A stretch of DNA of 64,000 nucleotides from Cristatella mucedo (GCA_009760855.2 WPIO01000030.1:3424001-3488000); one strand, 5' to 3'. Positions 37,709 to 52,700 are shown, counted from the first letter of the stretch. Program-made: numbers and translations. The notes: generated from the letters alone by a model not told the origin.

Positions 37709-40700
37709 ATGAAGAGAGAAAGTGCTTCGGTGAGGGGATCTGAAGAGAATAGTGTTGTGCGACTTTTATTACCCTTTATTGCAAAAGAAACCATATGCAC
37801 TACTTGGAGATATGCCCTAGGGCTAGCAGCACTCTCACTAGTAAGAATCGTGATCGAGGCCGATCGATTCTCGACAGTATTCTTGCTGTTGTTTGGCTTC
37901 TATGAGCATTCTTTTGGGATTGCTAAGTTTAGATAGGTGACCAGTGGCAGTGGCAGTATTTCTTATGTGAAAAGTTTTTTCTGCTGTTTACTGTACGAGT
38001 TTTTTGTTATAGGAAACCACTTACAGACTCGAGGAGCTGAATGAACTCAGATTTGAAGTCGAGAATGGTAGTTCAGTATCACTTGAGGTAGTACACAGTA
38101 TAAACTACTAGCTCATTGTTTACATTGTTTATTTCTGGCTCTAGCAGAGAACAAGGACTGTTGCAGCATTTACTTCAGGTCTTGTCTTCATAGTTTTGCA
38201 GTTTTTGCATTTCATGTGACATGCCTTAAGTTAGTATAGGTGCGCTGTTTGCTTAGCTTGATCATCAGTGTTGATGTTTGTGGAAGTGCTTGAGTTGGTT
38301 TTGATATTATTTCTGATTTCTAATTTTTTCGGATGTACCTCGCCAGGATGAACCTGCTCAGTCTTCTTTAAAGCACTGTAAATATTTTTTCTGGGTGTTC
38401 CTGTGCTTTGTAAATCCAGCAAATGATTCAACCGAGGATTTTGTTTGGAAATGGCAGATTTGAGCAAGTCAATGCTTTCTTGTGTGAGAAGATAAGTTAT
38501 AATTACCAGCAAAATGCCATTCGCACTTGACACTCTGTAATTATTGCCACACCTCACTACTTCTCGCCGACCTACACTGGCTCTCCATACAGCAGTGCAT
38601 CGACTTCAAGGTTTTGTCACTAACTTTTAGGTTCCTTCATTATTGTCCTCCAGCCCGCTTATCAGGACTATTCCCCAATCAGGCTAGACATCGTTCCACC
38701 TGCGCTTCTGACTACAATCATTAGCTGTGCCTCGAACTAATCTGAAGTCCTTTGGAGACCGTGCATTTAGTTTGCATGCTCCAAACTCCTGGCTGGTGTC
38801 ACAACATCTTTTGACTTGACGGCATTCAAAAAGGGAACTAAAACACGTACCTATTTCCTAACAGCATTTGCTGGATCAAACCTTAATTATCCTCTGTGTG
38901 CTTATGCGTGCTGTTACTGTGCATGCTATCGTTAACCATACTGTTATGTTTTCTTTCGGTGAGCCTTGGTGGTTCACTAGGTATAATCGGCAGTTGCATT
39001 TCATGCGGGTTCGAATCCTGTGACGAGCGACCCTTTATCGCAACTGCAAGCGGTGGTGATAGCCGTAAATGCTCTTCTGTCGCTATACAAAAGAGGCTGT
39101 TAAATCAGCTAGTATTTTTTACAGCATATGTAAAGCAACTAGAAAGTGATTTAGTTCTTTGAGGGTGCTACATGAACCTGAGGAATCTCTTTGCTGAGTC
39201 GTAGTAGAAATACAATACTAAACAGAAATTTACACATCTATTACCTCTTGGTATACTATGTTTTTGGTCGTCGAGCCGTGTATCGGACTTTCTGGCTTTA
39301 ATTAATAGAATATACAACCATATTCAGCGTGCAACATGTAATTATTTACTCAAAGTCAAATGTTAACTCGAACACGAACTCTTGTCATCTGCCAATCAGG
39401 AACGCTTTGCTCCGATTGGCTAACCTCATGTCTCGCGCCTAGCAGCAAGAATGCCGTGCTCTGATTCGCTAGCCAAGGTCGGGGCGCCATCTTTCCGACC
39501 GACAGACATTCTCACTTTAATTAAAAGAGATATTAAGTCAGTCGACCGGTCCTTGCGATGTAGTGGGTGCATGCCATTTGCTGGCTCATTGATTTTTCTA
39601 CTTCATGTTCCCTTCAGACGGTGAGAACCTGCATTTTCACATGCTTGAATAATTTCAGGGTTATGACTAATCGTTTTCTGTTTTTTTTTTAGTATGCTGC
39701 AGTCCTGGTTGCTTTGCTGCCAGAACCCCAGTGATCCGAAACGGCTCCGTGTCTAGCAATGCCATAATAATAGTAATAATACCAATAATAATAATGCATT
39801 TGATATAGCGCCAATAAGGAACTCAGTCTCTTTGTAGGCACTTACATTTCTTGCAAAGAAAGCACGATCGAATGATTAGTAGTACCATGCTCAATAAACA
39901 ACATGAATAACATGGTTAGGGGTGACATGCACGGGTCAGCATGCAAGTGGGGTTAGTAGCAGCATGCACAGTATCAGCAAACGTTAGCACATAAAGGACG
40001 AATCACAGGGACCCACTAAATGCTGTGATAAATATGTGTTTTTAGGTTCTTTTTAAATGTGGTCAAGTCAGGAGATGTGATGCAAGTCGGGACTGAGTTC
40101 CAGGCTTTGGGAGCATCTAACTAAAGTCACGGTCTCCAAAGGATTTGAGGTTTGTACGAGGTAAACAGTTATAGACTCCGAAAAGCAGGTGGGGGTACGA
40201 CGCTTAGACTGGTGGGGCAGTAGACCTGATATGTAGGCTGGAGGCAAAGAATGAAGGGACCTAAAAGTGAGTGACAAAACCTTGAAGTCGATGCATTGCC
40301 GTGATGGCACACTAGGCTAGGCGGTTGCTTTCACGACCTCGGTCCCAAGGTCGTGGGTTCGATTCCTGCCGTAGGCGATTCTGTATCGCCACTGCAAGCA
40401 GTGGTGATAGCCTTAAAGGCTCTTCTGTCGCTATACAAAAAGAGGCTATTTAATCAGCTAGGATTTTTTTTTTTGCTTGACTGAGAGCCGGTGCAGGTTG
40501 GCGAGAAGGGGTGTGATGTGGCAACTGCAACGCTCACGACAGCAGAGCCTCGCTGCAGAGTTTGGACCAGCTGTAAACACCCGAGTGCACATGCCGGAAG
40601 ACCAGCAAGGAATAGGTTACAGAAGTCAAGACGGGATGTCGCAAATGTATGGACATACTTAGATGTGGTATCCCTGTCTAAACAAGCCCGAATTTTAGCA

Positions 40701-43700
40701 ATGTTATGTAGCTGAAAGTAGGCAGGTTTTACTGTGGAGCTGATGTGGTCGTCTAACGAGAGGTGACTTTGGAACATGACACCTAGATTTCGTTCAGATT
40801 CTACAGGAGATACGCTGGTAGAACCGAATTTAAGCATTTGCCTTTCCAATTTCTGAATCACACTCGGTTTGCCCATAACTAGTAAGTTGGTTTAATCATC
40901 ATTCAGTTTAAGAAAGTTTGCTGCCATCCATGTGTGGATGTCATCAACACATGTAGCAAGGGAGTTGAGAGAATTCCACATGCTAGAGGGCGGAGAGAGG
41001 TGAAATCAAAGTTACAACTGAGTGTCATCGGCATAGAAGTGAAAGCCTAGATTGTGTTGACAATCACATCGGCAGGAGGCAGAGTGTAAACCGTGAAAAG
41101 AACGGGACCAAGCACAGATCGCTGAGGTACCCCATATTTCAGAGGTTCCTCGGACGATCTTTGTCCATTGACATCAATGTTCTGGAGTCTCCAGCTGAGG
41201 TAGGACCCTAACCATTGCAATGCAGTGCCAGTGATGCCCAGGCAAGATGATACGTAGCTCAAGGACTTGGTGATCAGTAGTATCAAAAACTGCCGAAAGA
41301 TCGAGCAGAACAAGCAGAGATACTTTACATATGTCTGCATTTCTAAGTAGGTCGTCATACAGCCGAAGTATTGCTGACTCTGGTGTGATTAGCTCTAAAA
41401 CCAGACCAAAACTTACTTGCAAGGTTTGAAGTTTCAATATATGAGTTCAGCTGGTCTGCCACGACTCGTTCCAGTGTCTTTGATAGGAATGGTAGAAGGG
41501 AGACAAGGGGGAAATTGCACAAGTTCTCTTGGTCTAGTGTTGCTTTTGTTGAGCTATGGCCTGACTACAGTCTTTTGAAAGGTGCTGGGACATGACCTGA
41601 GGCTAATGACATATTTATGGTGTTAGTTATACATGGCAGCAGCAGATCAATGCATCGTAGAAGCAGGACTGTGGGAATAGGGCCCAGAGGACTAGTTGTC
41701 TTCTTTGATAGGGATATGAATCAGGACGAGGTCACTAGTGACCTTGAATATAGACATTCGTGCCTCTATAAAGCATTAAGTAATTGTGGAATCACAACCT
41801 GTTACCATCCTTAAAAGTTTTACTGAGATTTCTGCATGCGATGTGGCTACCTTAAATAAGGTCTTGTAAAAAGAGCTCGTCCCCTGAAGACTCCATACCA
41901 TCATCTCTTTGGTCTTCACTGGCAGACCAACTTAGCCCTGCCATAACCGAGATTTTAATGCTTCTTTGGGAACAGGGGTCCTGCCCAAGTCCTTCAAATC
42001 GGCAATCGTTAGGCCGATACTTAAAACGCCTAGATTACATACAGAGGTCCTTGCAAACTCTCGCCCAGTTTCCATTCTTCCTTTTTTTGTCAGATTCTTG
42101 AAAAAATTGTCGCTAAGCAGCTGGTTGCAAATATTGAAAAGAATAAAATGTCAGAAACATTTCAATTTGGGGTTCAAGAGGCAGCACTCCAATGAAACTG
42201 TTCTCCGTGTTAACAATGACATTCTATGTGGTAACGATGATGGGAATGTCACTGCCCTAGCTCTGCTATATTTATCAGCTACACCATTGATCACGATGTC
42301 CTACTTGAATGATTGAGGACAACGATTGGTCTGGCAGACAAGGTACTGGCATGGTTCTAATCTTACTTGTCTGATCGTGTTCGATCCGTGTCATGTGAGG
42401 GTCAGGTGTGACTCACCAGACGGGTCACCTGTGGAGTCCCTCAAGGATCTATCCTCAACCCCTTGCTGTTCTCCATTTATACTCAACCTCTGCGAAAAGT
42501 GATTTAGGCCCATAGAATAGGATATCACTTTTATGCTGACGATAGTCAGCTGCATTTGTCATTTAAGCCGTCGGAATCTGCTGCAGCAACTGATAAACTG
42601 AATGCTTGTCTTACCAACATTCAATTCTGGATGACAGAAAACTTCTTGAAACTAAATGATGATAAAACCGAACTGCTGCTCATAGGACACCCTAAGCGTG
42701 TGGCTGGATTAAAGGCTTTGCTTTTCTAATAGGTGAGACTATTGTGCGACCATCACGTGCTCGAAATCTAGGCGTCGTTTTCGATAGCTGCCTAAATTTT
42801 AAAAGCTTCATTGAGAAGACTGCTTGTACAGCCAACCATCACATTCGATTCCTATCTAAGATTAGAAGCTGTCTTCCAGAGTGGCTTGCAAAAAACTTAA
42901 CTAGCTACTTAGTTCTTTCTCAGCTTGATTATTGTAATTCCCTTTTGGCTATGCTACCAAAAAAAGCAACTAGGCCACTGCAGCTGGCTGTGAATATGGC
43001 AGCAAGGCTAGTTTTCAAGTCCCAGAGGTTTGAGCCCATGTCTCCTTTGCTAAAAGAGCTAGGGTGGCTGCCGGTTGATCAACGGTTACAGAGCAAAGTT
43101 CTTATGCTGACCCACAAAACTGCCACGGCTTGGCTCCTTCGTACCTAGCTGAACTGCTGCACCAGTTTCAGCCTCCTCGTGCCCTCAGGTCCTCTATGGA
43201 CAATAAATTAGCTGTCTCATTCCTCCGCTTAAAGACCGTTGGCGACAGAATCCTTAGCTCTGCAGGTCATAGACTGTGGAACTCGCTTCCACAATTCTTA
43301 CACAACGACAACTACTTTTCTCTTACTGACTATGGCTCATCCTTTTCAGCGATTCTGAGCTGCTACTTCCATTCTACTCACTACTTCAACTGCTCCCCTA
43401 ACTCTGCTATGCTTCCCACTTTCTCTTTGTTGCGTGAGATGAAGTCTGTTGGCTACCGAATGCGTACCGAAAGTCGCTTAGGCTGTGAGTGCGCTATACA
43501 AAACTCCTGAGTAACACCCACATTGTCTTTATGGCTTTGTCGAGTTACAGACAGGAGATAACATTACATTACACTGTGGTGCTGCATGGAATTGAGGGAC
43601 ATGATTGGGGGGGGTGCTGCCATCTTAGGGATGGACTTCCTGATCTTGTCTATCTTGTTAACAAAGGAGCCATAAGTGTGCACAAGGGTAGCCTTAAGGC

Positions 43701-46700
43701 GCAACTTACTGTTCATGCATGCAGCTGTGATGCAGCGAGTATCAGATCATCAGATGTCTCCAAGGTCTGAGAACTTATTGAGCCCGTAGGCATGTGACAT
43801 GCAAAAATCTTAGCAATATGGCCATCCCACTGCTGGGGCTATACATTTGTTCATGTAATAATAGGGTTTCCTACGATGCCCAGCATACTCAAGTTATATG
43901 CACCATGTGAAAATATTTATCGACAGCCCAAAAGCAAGCATGCTGTTGGTTTGTACGTGTTTAGTGTGAGGTCGTCCCACCAAGATTCTCTGCGACCTCC
44001 CTTGTTTGGCCAGTCGTAGAGGCCACCAGCTTCTGTGGTGTTTTTTCTGCTGTAGCACATACCATTGAGGCTGAGTTTGACTGAAAAGGTCGGTTACTGG
44101 TGCAGGTCTCAGCTGCCAGTCAATATTGCTTCTTAGTCGTTCTATCGGGTTCGAATCAGGCGACGGGTTGGTTTACTGCCACCGGGTCTTGGGCCAGGGT
44201 TGAGGTGCTCGAACTTCGATACCCAGACTGTGAGTTCGTATCCGATTGAATGTAGTCTTTTATTGCCTACTGCAAGTGATGACGATAGCCATTAAAGCTC
44301 CTCTGCTGCTATATAAATAAGGCTGTATAATTAGTATCTTAACCTTTACTGTACGTATTGCATCAGCAGTACAAAACAAGGATTCGTCAAAAAGTTCTTT
44401 GCTCATGTTATAGTTGACCAAGCAAGTTGGACTTTGAAGCTCAAATACTTTGCTTGGGGTTCGTCACATTTGGCAAGATAACGACCCTAAGCACACTGCC
44501 AGGCCATTGGAGTACTCTTTGACGAATCCTCGTGTGGTGCTGATGGAGTATGCCTAGCCAGTCGCCTGATTTGTACCAAATTTGTATCAAACGACTATGG
44601 AGCGATATCGACAAACGGCTGAGATAGGGTGTTTGGCCTTCACCAGTAGCCGGCCTTTTCAGTAAAACCCAGGCTTGGGAATGTGCTACAGCAGAATAGG
44701 CACCACAGAAGCTGGTAACCTCTATGCGTGGCCAGAATAGTGAGGTCATACAAATCGTGATGGGCTGGCAGCTCAATAAAGCCACACCTTCTAACAGCAT
44801 GTGTTTGTTTGGGGCTATCAATAGATATTTTCAAAAACTGCACATTACTGTGTTATGCCTGGCATCGTAGAAAACTTTTACCCAAACTTTTATATGTATA
44901 GCCAATTTATAGCCACAGCAGATTCAGCCATACTTCATACATACTGAGACGATTTTTTGGTGTTGAATGTATCACTCTGGCAGACTATGGATACATGCAG
45001 GGATTTATGCTGCTGGCTTTATGGCTGCTCACCTTGCACATCCGCTCAGTTGCTCTCTATGAAAGTGAAGTTTAAAATAACAATTGAAAAAAAACTCGGT
45101 TCCAGTGCTTCTTAATGTATTTTTTGGTGTGGCTGCATTACCCACTCAATGGTTTGTCTAGGTGCGCAGTCGTCTGCCGTGACTCTGGCTGTGTACAGCA
45201 AAGTGGAAAAGTCATTAACTCAAAGCACGAATCTGCATGTGATCCTATATTTGTATTTCGTGTATTTAGACAAAGGCACGGGTGCATTCAGTTTCCAAAC
45301 ATCTTGTTCGCTCTATTCTGGCCCATTACACATATACAGCAGATAACCTGTCCTAGCAACCTGGGAAGCAATCTCGTAGAGTGAAATTCTGAGCTCGAAA
45401 ACACGAAGGCATGAAAGTTCTTTGATGCAAATTGTTTGTGGGTGGTATTGCATTATTTTAGGGCGCCGGCAAGTAGGCTGCAACAAAAGCTTGGTTGGTT
45501 TTGCATGCCTGTGGCTTTTCTGAGTTACTGATAGAGATACATGCACCTTTTTTCATAAAATAGTCACTTTCCAATCTGTAGTGTATCACTTGCTTGGTGC
45601 TGGCAGACGGCCTTCAATGCTCCAAACCGCAACATAACTTTTAGCCCTAGTTCTGGGGGAGTTGATTTTCTTACTTAGGCCCTCGTCCCGTTGGCCTGTG
45701 GTTTGCTGCAGACGTTAAGCTAGGTAGGACTATGAAGCCCAAACTTTAGAAAGCGTACGAAGATCAGGGCGGACTGTCCATCGACTGTGAAAGAAGGACT
45801 AGTATTGGTCGTACCAATTCATCCCTGCAAAGGCCCAAGTCAAGCTTCTATAAAAAAAAAAGGAAAACCATAGATCATACATTGTCCAAATATGCCGATA
45901 TCGATCATTGACCGGCCTCAGCCACTTCCCGGTTAACACCATACCGAACGATCTTTATGGTGATCTAGATGACTGTTTCTCTGGCTTCTTTTCCAACACG
46001 ATGGGTAAGATTAGAGAGTCCATCTCTAAGGTAATATCCCGATGAACTCATCACCCACTATTACTCACTTTATCCTAGTGTCCGCCTTCAGGCCTAGTAG
46101 TAGCGACTTCATCTCGAACTTTATCTCAGTCTAACAAAACTACTAGCTCGTCAGGTCCCATATTTATTGTTCTCTTTGTAAGATGTATAGATTTGCTGTT
46201 GCCTTACATGACTAACCCAAGAAGTATGTCCTTATCCCTAGGTCACGACCCTTCATCCTTCAAAGAGGGTTGTCGTTATGCTGCTCTTTATGAAGTAAAC
46301 ACTTGACCTAAAACACGTGTAAACACTTAAGCAGCTTTTTTTGCCACGCCTCCCTCCTGCCATTCCTATCAAAGATGACACACAGCTGTACATGCTTGAA
46401 GATTGCTCCCAGCCTTCCAGCATCTCAAACTCTCTTGATCCCATGTAACCGTTCCTTAATTGAATGATATAAACCTGCTTACTAATTTTGAAAAACCTCA
46501 AGTGTTACTCAGAAATTAGAAAGCCTAACACTCACAAGGGGCTCAGCCGGCATAGCTCTCTGCATGCAATCTGTGCATTCTGTTTCAGCATGACCTTTCA
46601 TTATGTGGCCACGTCAGCTGCATAGTCAAGTCTGCCTACTTTCAGCAACAAAACGTTGCAAAAATTGAGCCTGCTTAGAATGCAGTAGCACAGTCATGCT

Positions 46701-49700
46701 GGTCCATGCACTTGACACTCACTGTCTCGACTTTTGTTACAGGTCTTCCGGCATATGCAATCAGGCACTTGCAGTTGGTGAAAAACTAGCGGCTAGGCTT
46801 GTCTGTCGTGAACTGTGTAGTTGCGACATTACATCATTACGCCACTGCTCACCGACTAGCACTGGCCCCCATCAAGCAGTGTGTCGATTTTCAGGTTTTG
46901 TTCTTCACTTTTGGGCCCCTCCATTCTCTTGCTCCTACCTAACAATCGGAAATACTTCCCAATTAGGCTAGCCGTCATGCAGCTGCACTTCCGACTCAAG
47001 CAGTTTAGCTGTGTCTCTAACCAATCTCAAATCTTTTGAAGACTGTTCTTGTAGTTCGTATGCTCCCAAAGCCTGGTACTCAATCCCAACTGATGTCACG
47101 ACACCCCCTGACGACAATATTTAAAAAAGAAAAAGAAATGAAAAATGCACCTGTTCCTCACAGCATTTGCCGGGTTCGTGTGATTTGTCTTTTAATGTGC
47201 CTATGCGTGCTGACACTGGCTATGTTGTCACTAACTGTATTGACATGCTTACTTTACAGTAAATATTAGTGCCTTCAAAGAAATTTAGGTCTGAGGGTGC
47301 GATACAGGTGTCTTATTATTGCTATAATAAGTTTTTAGCACAATAACTCTTTCTTTGTTGTACCTACTGCCTGCATTTTTAATGTCTACTGAAAATATTA
47401 GTGACATGATTTGTGGTTTTAATGGATCCACTTGTCAGCGTTTTTATTACCTTTCTTAGACTCGGTGGCACAGTCTTATCTATCTCATATACATTCAATA
47501 TTATCTCAATAATTGTTCTGGCTAAACTGCTCTTCCTAATCATAGCAGAGACAGAGTCGAGACAAAGGCAGTGTTCCCACCTATTCCAGAGTTACTTAAG
47601 GATTAAGGACAGCTTGTTACTTTAGTGGCAGATTCTACAGAAAGTCTCTAATAGGCTTTCAGTGTGAGTGTCTGATCATTGTCTTGCTGCCAAATGTAGC
47701 CGTTCTCCAAAATAACTCTAGCATTTAAAAAATATCAGTATTTTATACCAGATCGATCTATGCAGCAGTCTATGAGCCATGTATTACAGTGCAGAAAGCC
47801 GATGTCAGAAGAGTATACACAGCTCCTGATCTTCTGCCACTGAATTAACAGTTGGCCTGCAATCAGTCAGCGCAGTTCCATCTTGCATTTATTACCAGCT
47901 TACGAGCATTCATTCACTACTGTTGCTGGGAGCATGAATTTTGACCAGTGCCAACATGCATAAAAAACGACAGCCATACTAAAATATTCTTGTAGCAACT
48001 GTTAATTCTTGGTTGATTAGGCTTATTTCAACATATAAAGCCTGCAGTAAACATTTTGTGGTGCCGTTGGTGATTGCCCTCTTGCCCTTGTTTGACTTGA
48101 TGCCTCTGCAAGCCAGACAAAGCAGACCTTTAACAAAATGCTAGCTGATTTAACAGCCTCTTTTGTATAGCGACAGAAGAGCCTTTATGGCTATCACCGC
48201 CACTTGCTGTGGCAATAAAGGATTGCCCACAGCAGGATTCAAACCCACGACTTCGGACCCGAGGTCGTGAAAAGCAACCCTTACCTAGTGTGCCACCACG
48301 GCTTTGCCTATAGTCATGATAAAACTGCTAACGCCTGCAGTGATTGCGCAGACATAAGAGAGCTGGCCTGTAAGCCAGTGGCTACTCGTGGTTGAGCTCA
48401 CATCATTCAATCTCAATTTCTTTACAGGAAGTTGGCTCATACCTGTATTTGGCATTGAAGTAGGTCACCTGAACGATTTGTGAAAGTAGACCCTGTGTGG
48501 CTTTTAATGAATGCTGCCTAGTGGAGTATGAATTGCTGAGCAATGAAATCGTATGATGATGACTAGCTGCTGGCTGACAGTACTGGCTTCTCTATAAGTG
48601 CTTGTGTAACAGGAAGTGCTCCAATCAGGTTGACACTGATGTATCAGCAGTGATGGCATAGGTTATGAGCTCGGGTGCATGCCATTGTACTGTTTAAACA
48701 AAATGTATGCACTAGCCCTGCCCGGCTGTGTGGCATCACGATGCCTTACCTTATTGCATTTTACTCATATAATGTTGTTTTAGTTGCTTCACGGATATGC
48801 CGAAATATTTGGCAGCGAATTAACGTCTAACAAAAAGTACAACTTCCCGTCATGTGCAAAAGTTGCTGTGTTCACATTCCATGGCTGCGAATTGAAAATA
48901 TCCTTTGTTGTATTTCGCTCGCCTGTTTTAGCTTTGTTCCGGCTTGTTGAACAGTTGTTTTAGCTGCTGCTGTGCTTGCTTGCAACCATTATTATTGGGC
49001 ATCTGGTGTCATCACTTTTTCGTGGCAAATTAAAAAACATATGAGTAAGGATCAAGAAAATAGCTGTTCTGCTGCCATGGAAAAGCCGAAGGAAATCATT
49101 GGCAAAATGACAGGTCAAATCGTACCCTATGATAAAATGTGTCAAAGCAATGTGAAAGTAGCAAGGAAGCTTGGTACTGGTGAGGTGACTGTCAGCTATA
49201 ACCTTAAGAAGTATTTTCAGGGTGGTAGCATGAACGTCTTACCCAAGCTCTGGCTGGCCACACGACACAAAGAAATGACTGCCCGACTAAGCTGCCTGCA
49301 CACGGTCAAAGTAAACCTGTTTACTTTGAGCTCTCCGAAAGTCCTTAGAAGAAGCACCGGGCAAAGCTGTAAGTGTCGAAACGGTTCGTTAGCGGCTTTC
49401 ATAGCATGGCATTTATTTAAGTGTCGGCAATTGGAAGCCTTCAATTAGCGAGTGACAGCTAAAAGCCGTCAGCAGTGAGTGTGTCAGCACGCCCACTTTC
49501 AAGCTCATTGCTGGAGCTGTGTTTTATCGACCAACGAAGTGAATTCACAATCCACTTAGGTGGCAAACGAAGGACTTTTATCAGCTGCAATACGGTGAAG
49601 AGTACCACCCGAACTGCTTACAATATATGCTTATGTAAGGTAAGTGTGCTTGTTTGGATAGTCTGTTTTGGCTTACGGCAACGACGCTCGTCTTCAAATT

Positions 49701-52700
49701 AACGTGATTATGGATGGGAATGTGCTCATAGGCACTGTCCGAAATGTTGTGTTGCCCTGTGCAAGATATCCTGCCGTGAAAGACTCTTGTTCGTTTAATG
49801 GGAAATTACCCTAAGCATGCCGTGAGCACAACAAAGCAATTCTTTGCAGACACGTGTCCGAGTCCTTAGTTGACCAAGCCAATCGCCTGATCTCGACTGC
49901 ATTGAGCCTGCACGGCTCAGATTGGAGCACACTTAAAGCCGAGAACTGTCTCAGACTCCCTAGCAGCTTTTTGGGTCGGCTTTAGCAGCCGTGGGCGTGC
50001 CTTACTTCGAACGCTTGCCGAAAGCTGATCGAGTCATTGTCTTGGCGAATACACGATGTTATAAAGAATAGGAGCGGTCCTAGTTTCCATCGATTAAAGT
50101 AGATACCTATGCTTGTATAACCTCGGCCCTCATAAGAGAAACAAATTAAAACATGCGCGCATGTTTTCCGTGCTCAGACAAAATATTAAGCCTGTCTGCT
50201 CAGATGATTGCCGCTTGATGGGGATATACATAAGCTCTCTAAGCACGTGTGCGTTTGACTGTATAAAACACATTTTGTGCTAGGAGATTGTATAGTCTTA
50301 ATACTCTTTGTATGCTGGATATGTTGACTGCTGCTATTTACTTGCATCTCATGGTCTTTCCCCTACTTACGTGTTTCGATTTAGCAGTCCATTTCAGCTG
50401 TGCTTCCTCCTTAGTATCTCGCAGTGTGCTTGCACACGTCATTCATTAAATGTTGATTTCCTCATCCGCCATCTCGTCAGTACGTCACTGGTCGAACGGA
50501 AGTTGCCTACGTGGCCAAACAGACGCCTATGTTGTCTTATGTCAACACTCACTATGCGCTCGAACAGCTACGTCAGCAAGCTGAGAGACAAAGTGGCCGA
50601 GGGCCAAGGGTATGGATGCTGTTTTGGCTGCTACCACTAAGCCTGCTGCTTCACTGCTGCTGCCACTGCCACTTATGCTGCTACCTGCGGCAGTCGCTGC
50701 ATCTGCCTGTTGCTGACGCTTCAGCTGCCACCGTTACTGCTGCTGCCGCCACCATCGCTACTCGGCCACTTTCCTGCTGCTGCATATACCACTGCTGCTG
50801 CTGTAACTGCAGCACCACGTTCGGTGTGCTTTGGCACCTCGCTATGATAATCCTTTGAAGACTGCTCGGCGCTTCAGGTCATGGTCACGGGGCCCACTGA
50901 TGTTGGCAAAAGCACTCTGTGTCGGCTGTTGCTTAACTATGCTGTAAGGATGCGGCGATCGCCTATCTATGTCGATTTGGACGTTGGCCAGGTAAATTAT
51001 TTATACACCTGGGATCTTTTGTAATTAATGCAATGCTATCCTGTCACGTCTTTATGAAATTGTTTGAAAAATGTTTTTGTGTGTTTGGCAGGGGTCAATA
51101 TCTATTCCTGGAACTATTGGTATGTATATCCCGATAAGTTTTTGTCCTAATATGTTGAGCTGGGTTGGCTAGGTCGTAATACATCGTTGCTGCCCACTGA
51201 CCTGCAGTATAGCTACAGTGGCGTTTGGTTCCACGCTTGAGGTGATACAGTGGCTACTCTTTAGGCGCCCTTATTGTTGAACGACCGGCTGACATCGAAG
51301 AAGGGTTTCTTGTCAACGCACCTTTGGTATTTCACTTTGGTCACAAGAGTCCCGGCGATAATCTAACTCTTTACGACAAGCTTGTAGCCCGCCTCTCCGA
51401 AGTGGTCAGCTTGCGATGTTCTAATCAGCAAGGTGTGTATCTGTTTTACTGCTGTGTGTCGGTGGTCGGTGCTTTGTGTGGTATTCATGGGTAGACTTGC
51501 ATTCCAGCATGCCCTGACATGTAGCACCCCTACTAAGACCTTGCGATTCTGCTGTCTGATGCTAATCCTTCTCCCCGCCAAATAGCCTTTCTTATCATGC
51601 TTTTACTAATTTTCATCTGGGTTTGCTGCAGCCAACATCAGTGGGATTGTGATTAATACTTGTGGCTGGATCCGAGGTGGTGGATACAAAAGCCTGGTGC
51701 GTGCGGCCGAGGCATTCGAAGTGGACGTCATAGTCGTCATAGACCAGGAGCGGCTGTATGCAGAGCTGCGCAGTGTTATGCCACACTTTGTACGAATTGT
51801 GCATCTGCAGAAATCCGGAGGGGTATGCATCGTGCATGCTGCTTGCAAGCAAAGCGGATTTCGATCGCTCGTGTGATTTTGCTGGGTCGTGGGAAAGGGT
51901 GCTTCCTGGCTCCCCTCCTGTTGGATCGACTCACTTTGCATGTTGGGCAGCAAGCCTCAGTATGATCGGCTGCTCAGATAAGTTCAAGGTTGGATTGCGG
52001 TCTTAATCGTGGCTACATCCGGGATAACTGCAGTGCTATTTCTTTTTCCGTCATAGGTTGTGGAACGTTCGAAAGAAGTCCGTGCCGAGGCACGAGATAA
52101 TAAAATTCGCGAATACTTCTACGGTATTAAGAATACACTTTTCCCGCACACTTTCTCAGTGAACTTTTCGGATGTCAAGATTTTCAAAGTTGGTGGTAAG
52201 TAGGAAGGTGTCAGCACGGTCAGTGCGACAGTAGATCGACTTCTGGTTTCCTTCTCTTGTATGTTGATGCATTTTTACTTTAAAGGCCGTGTCTTTGGTA
52301 CTTTGTAAATAAGTCAGATGTGATAGCAAAACTTAAAAGGCTGTCTAAGTACCTTGAGCAGAAATTCGTAACTAGCATAGTGATAATAGTAATAATAATA
52401 ATGACTTACTGTATGCATAACGCCCCAAGTGAACTATATCCCTGTTCAGGTACTTTACAACTTGCTGCTCGGGAAATAGTGGGGGTAGGTAGATACGTTG
52501 CACCGTCTTTTTATGTAAAGTGATTAGTAAGATATTTAGTGCCCCCCCACTATACTTATGTCCAATTATTATTGTTACTGCTATTCTTAATTGGAGGTTC
52601 GTAGGTATTTTCTGATGTTGCAAGTTCTCTATGAACTGTCAAGTGGCCGTGCAGTTTCTTATTCCGCATGACACGTATAGGATTAGACCTGTTTACTGTT

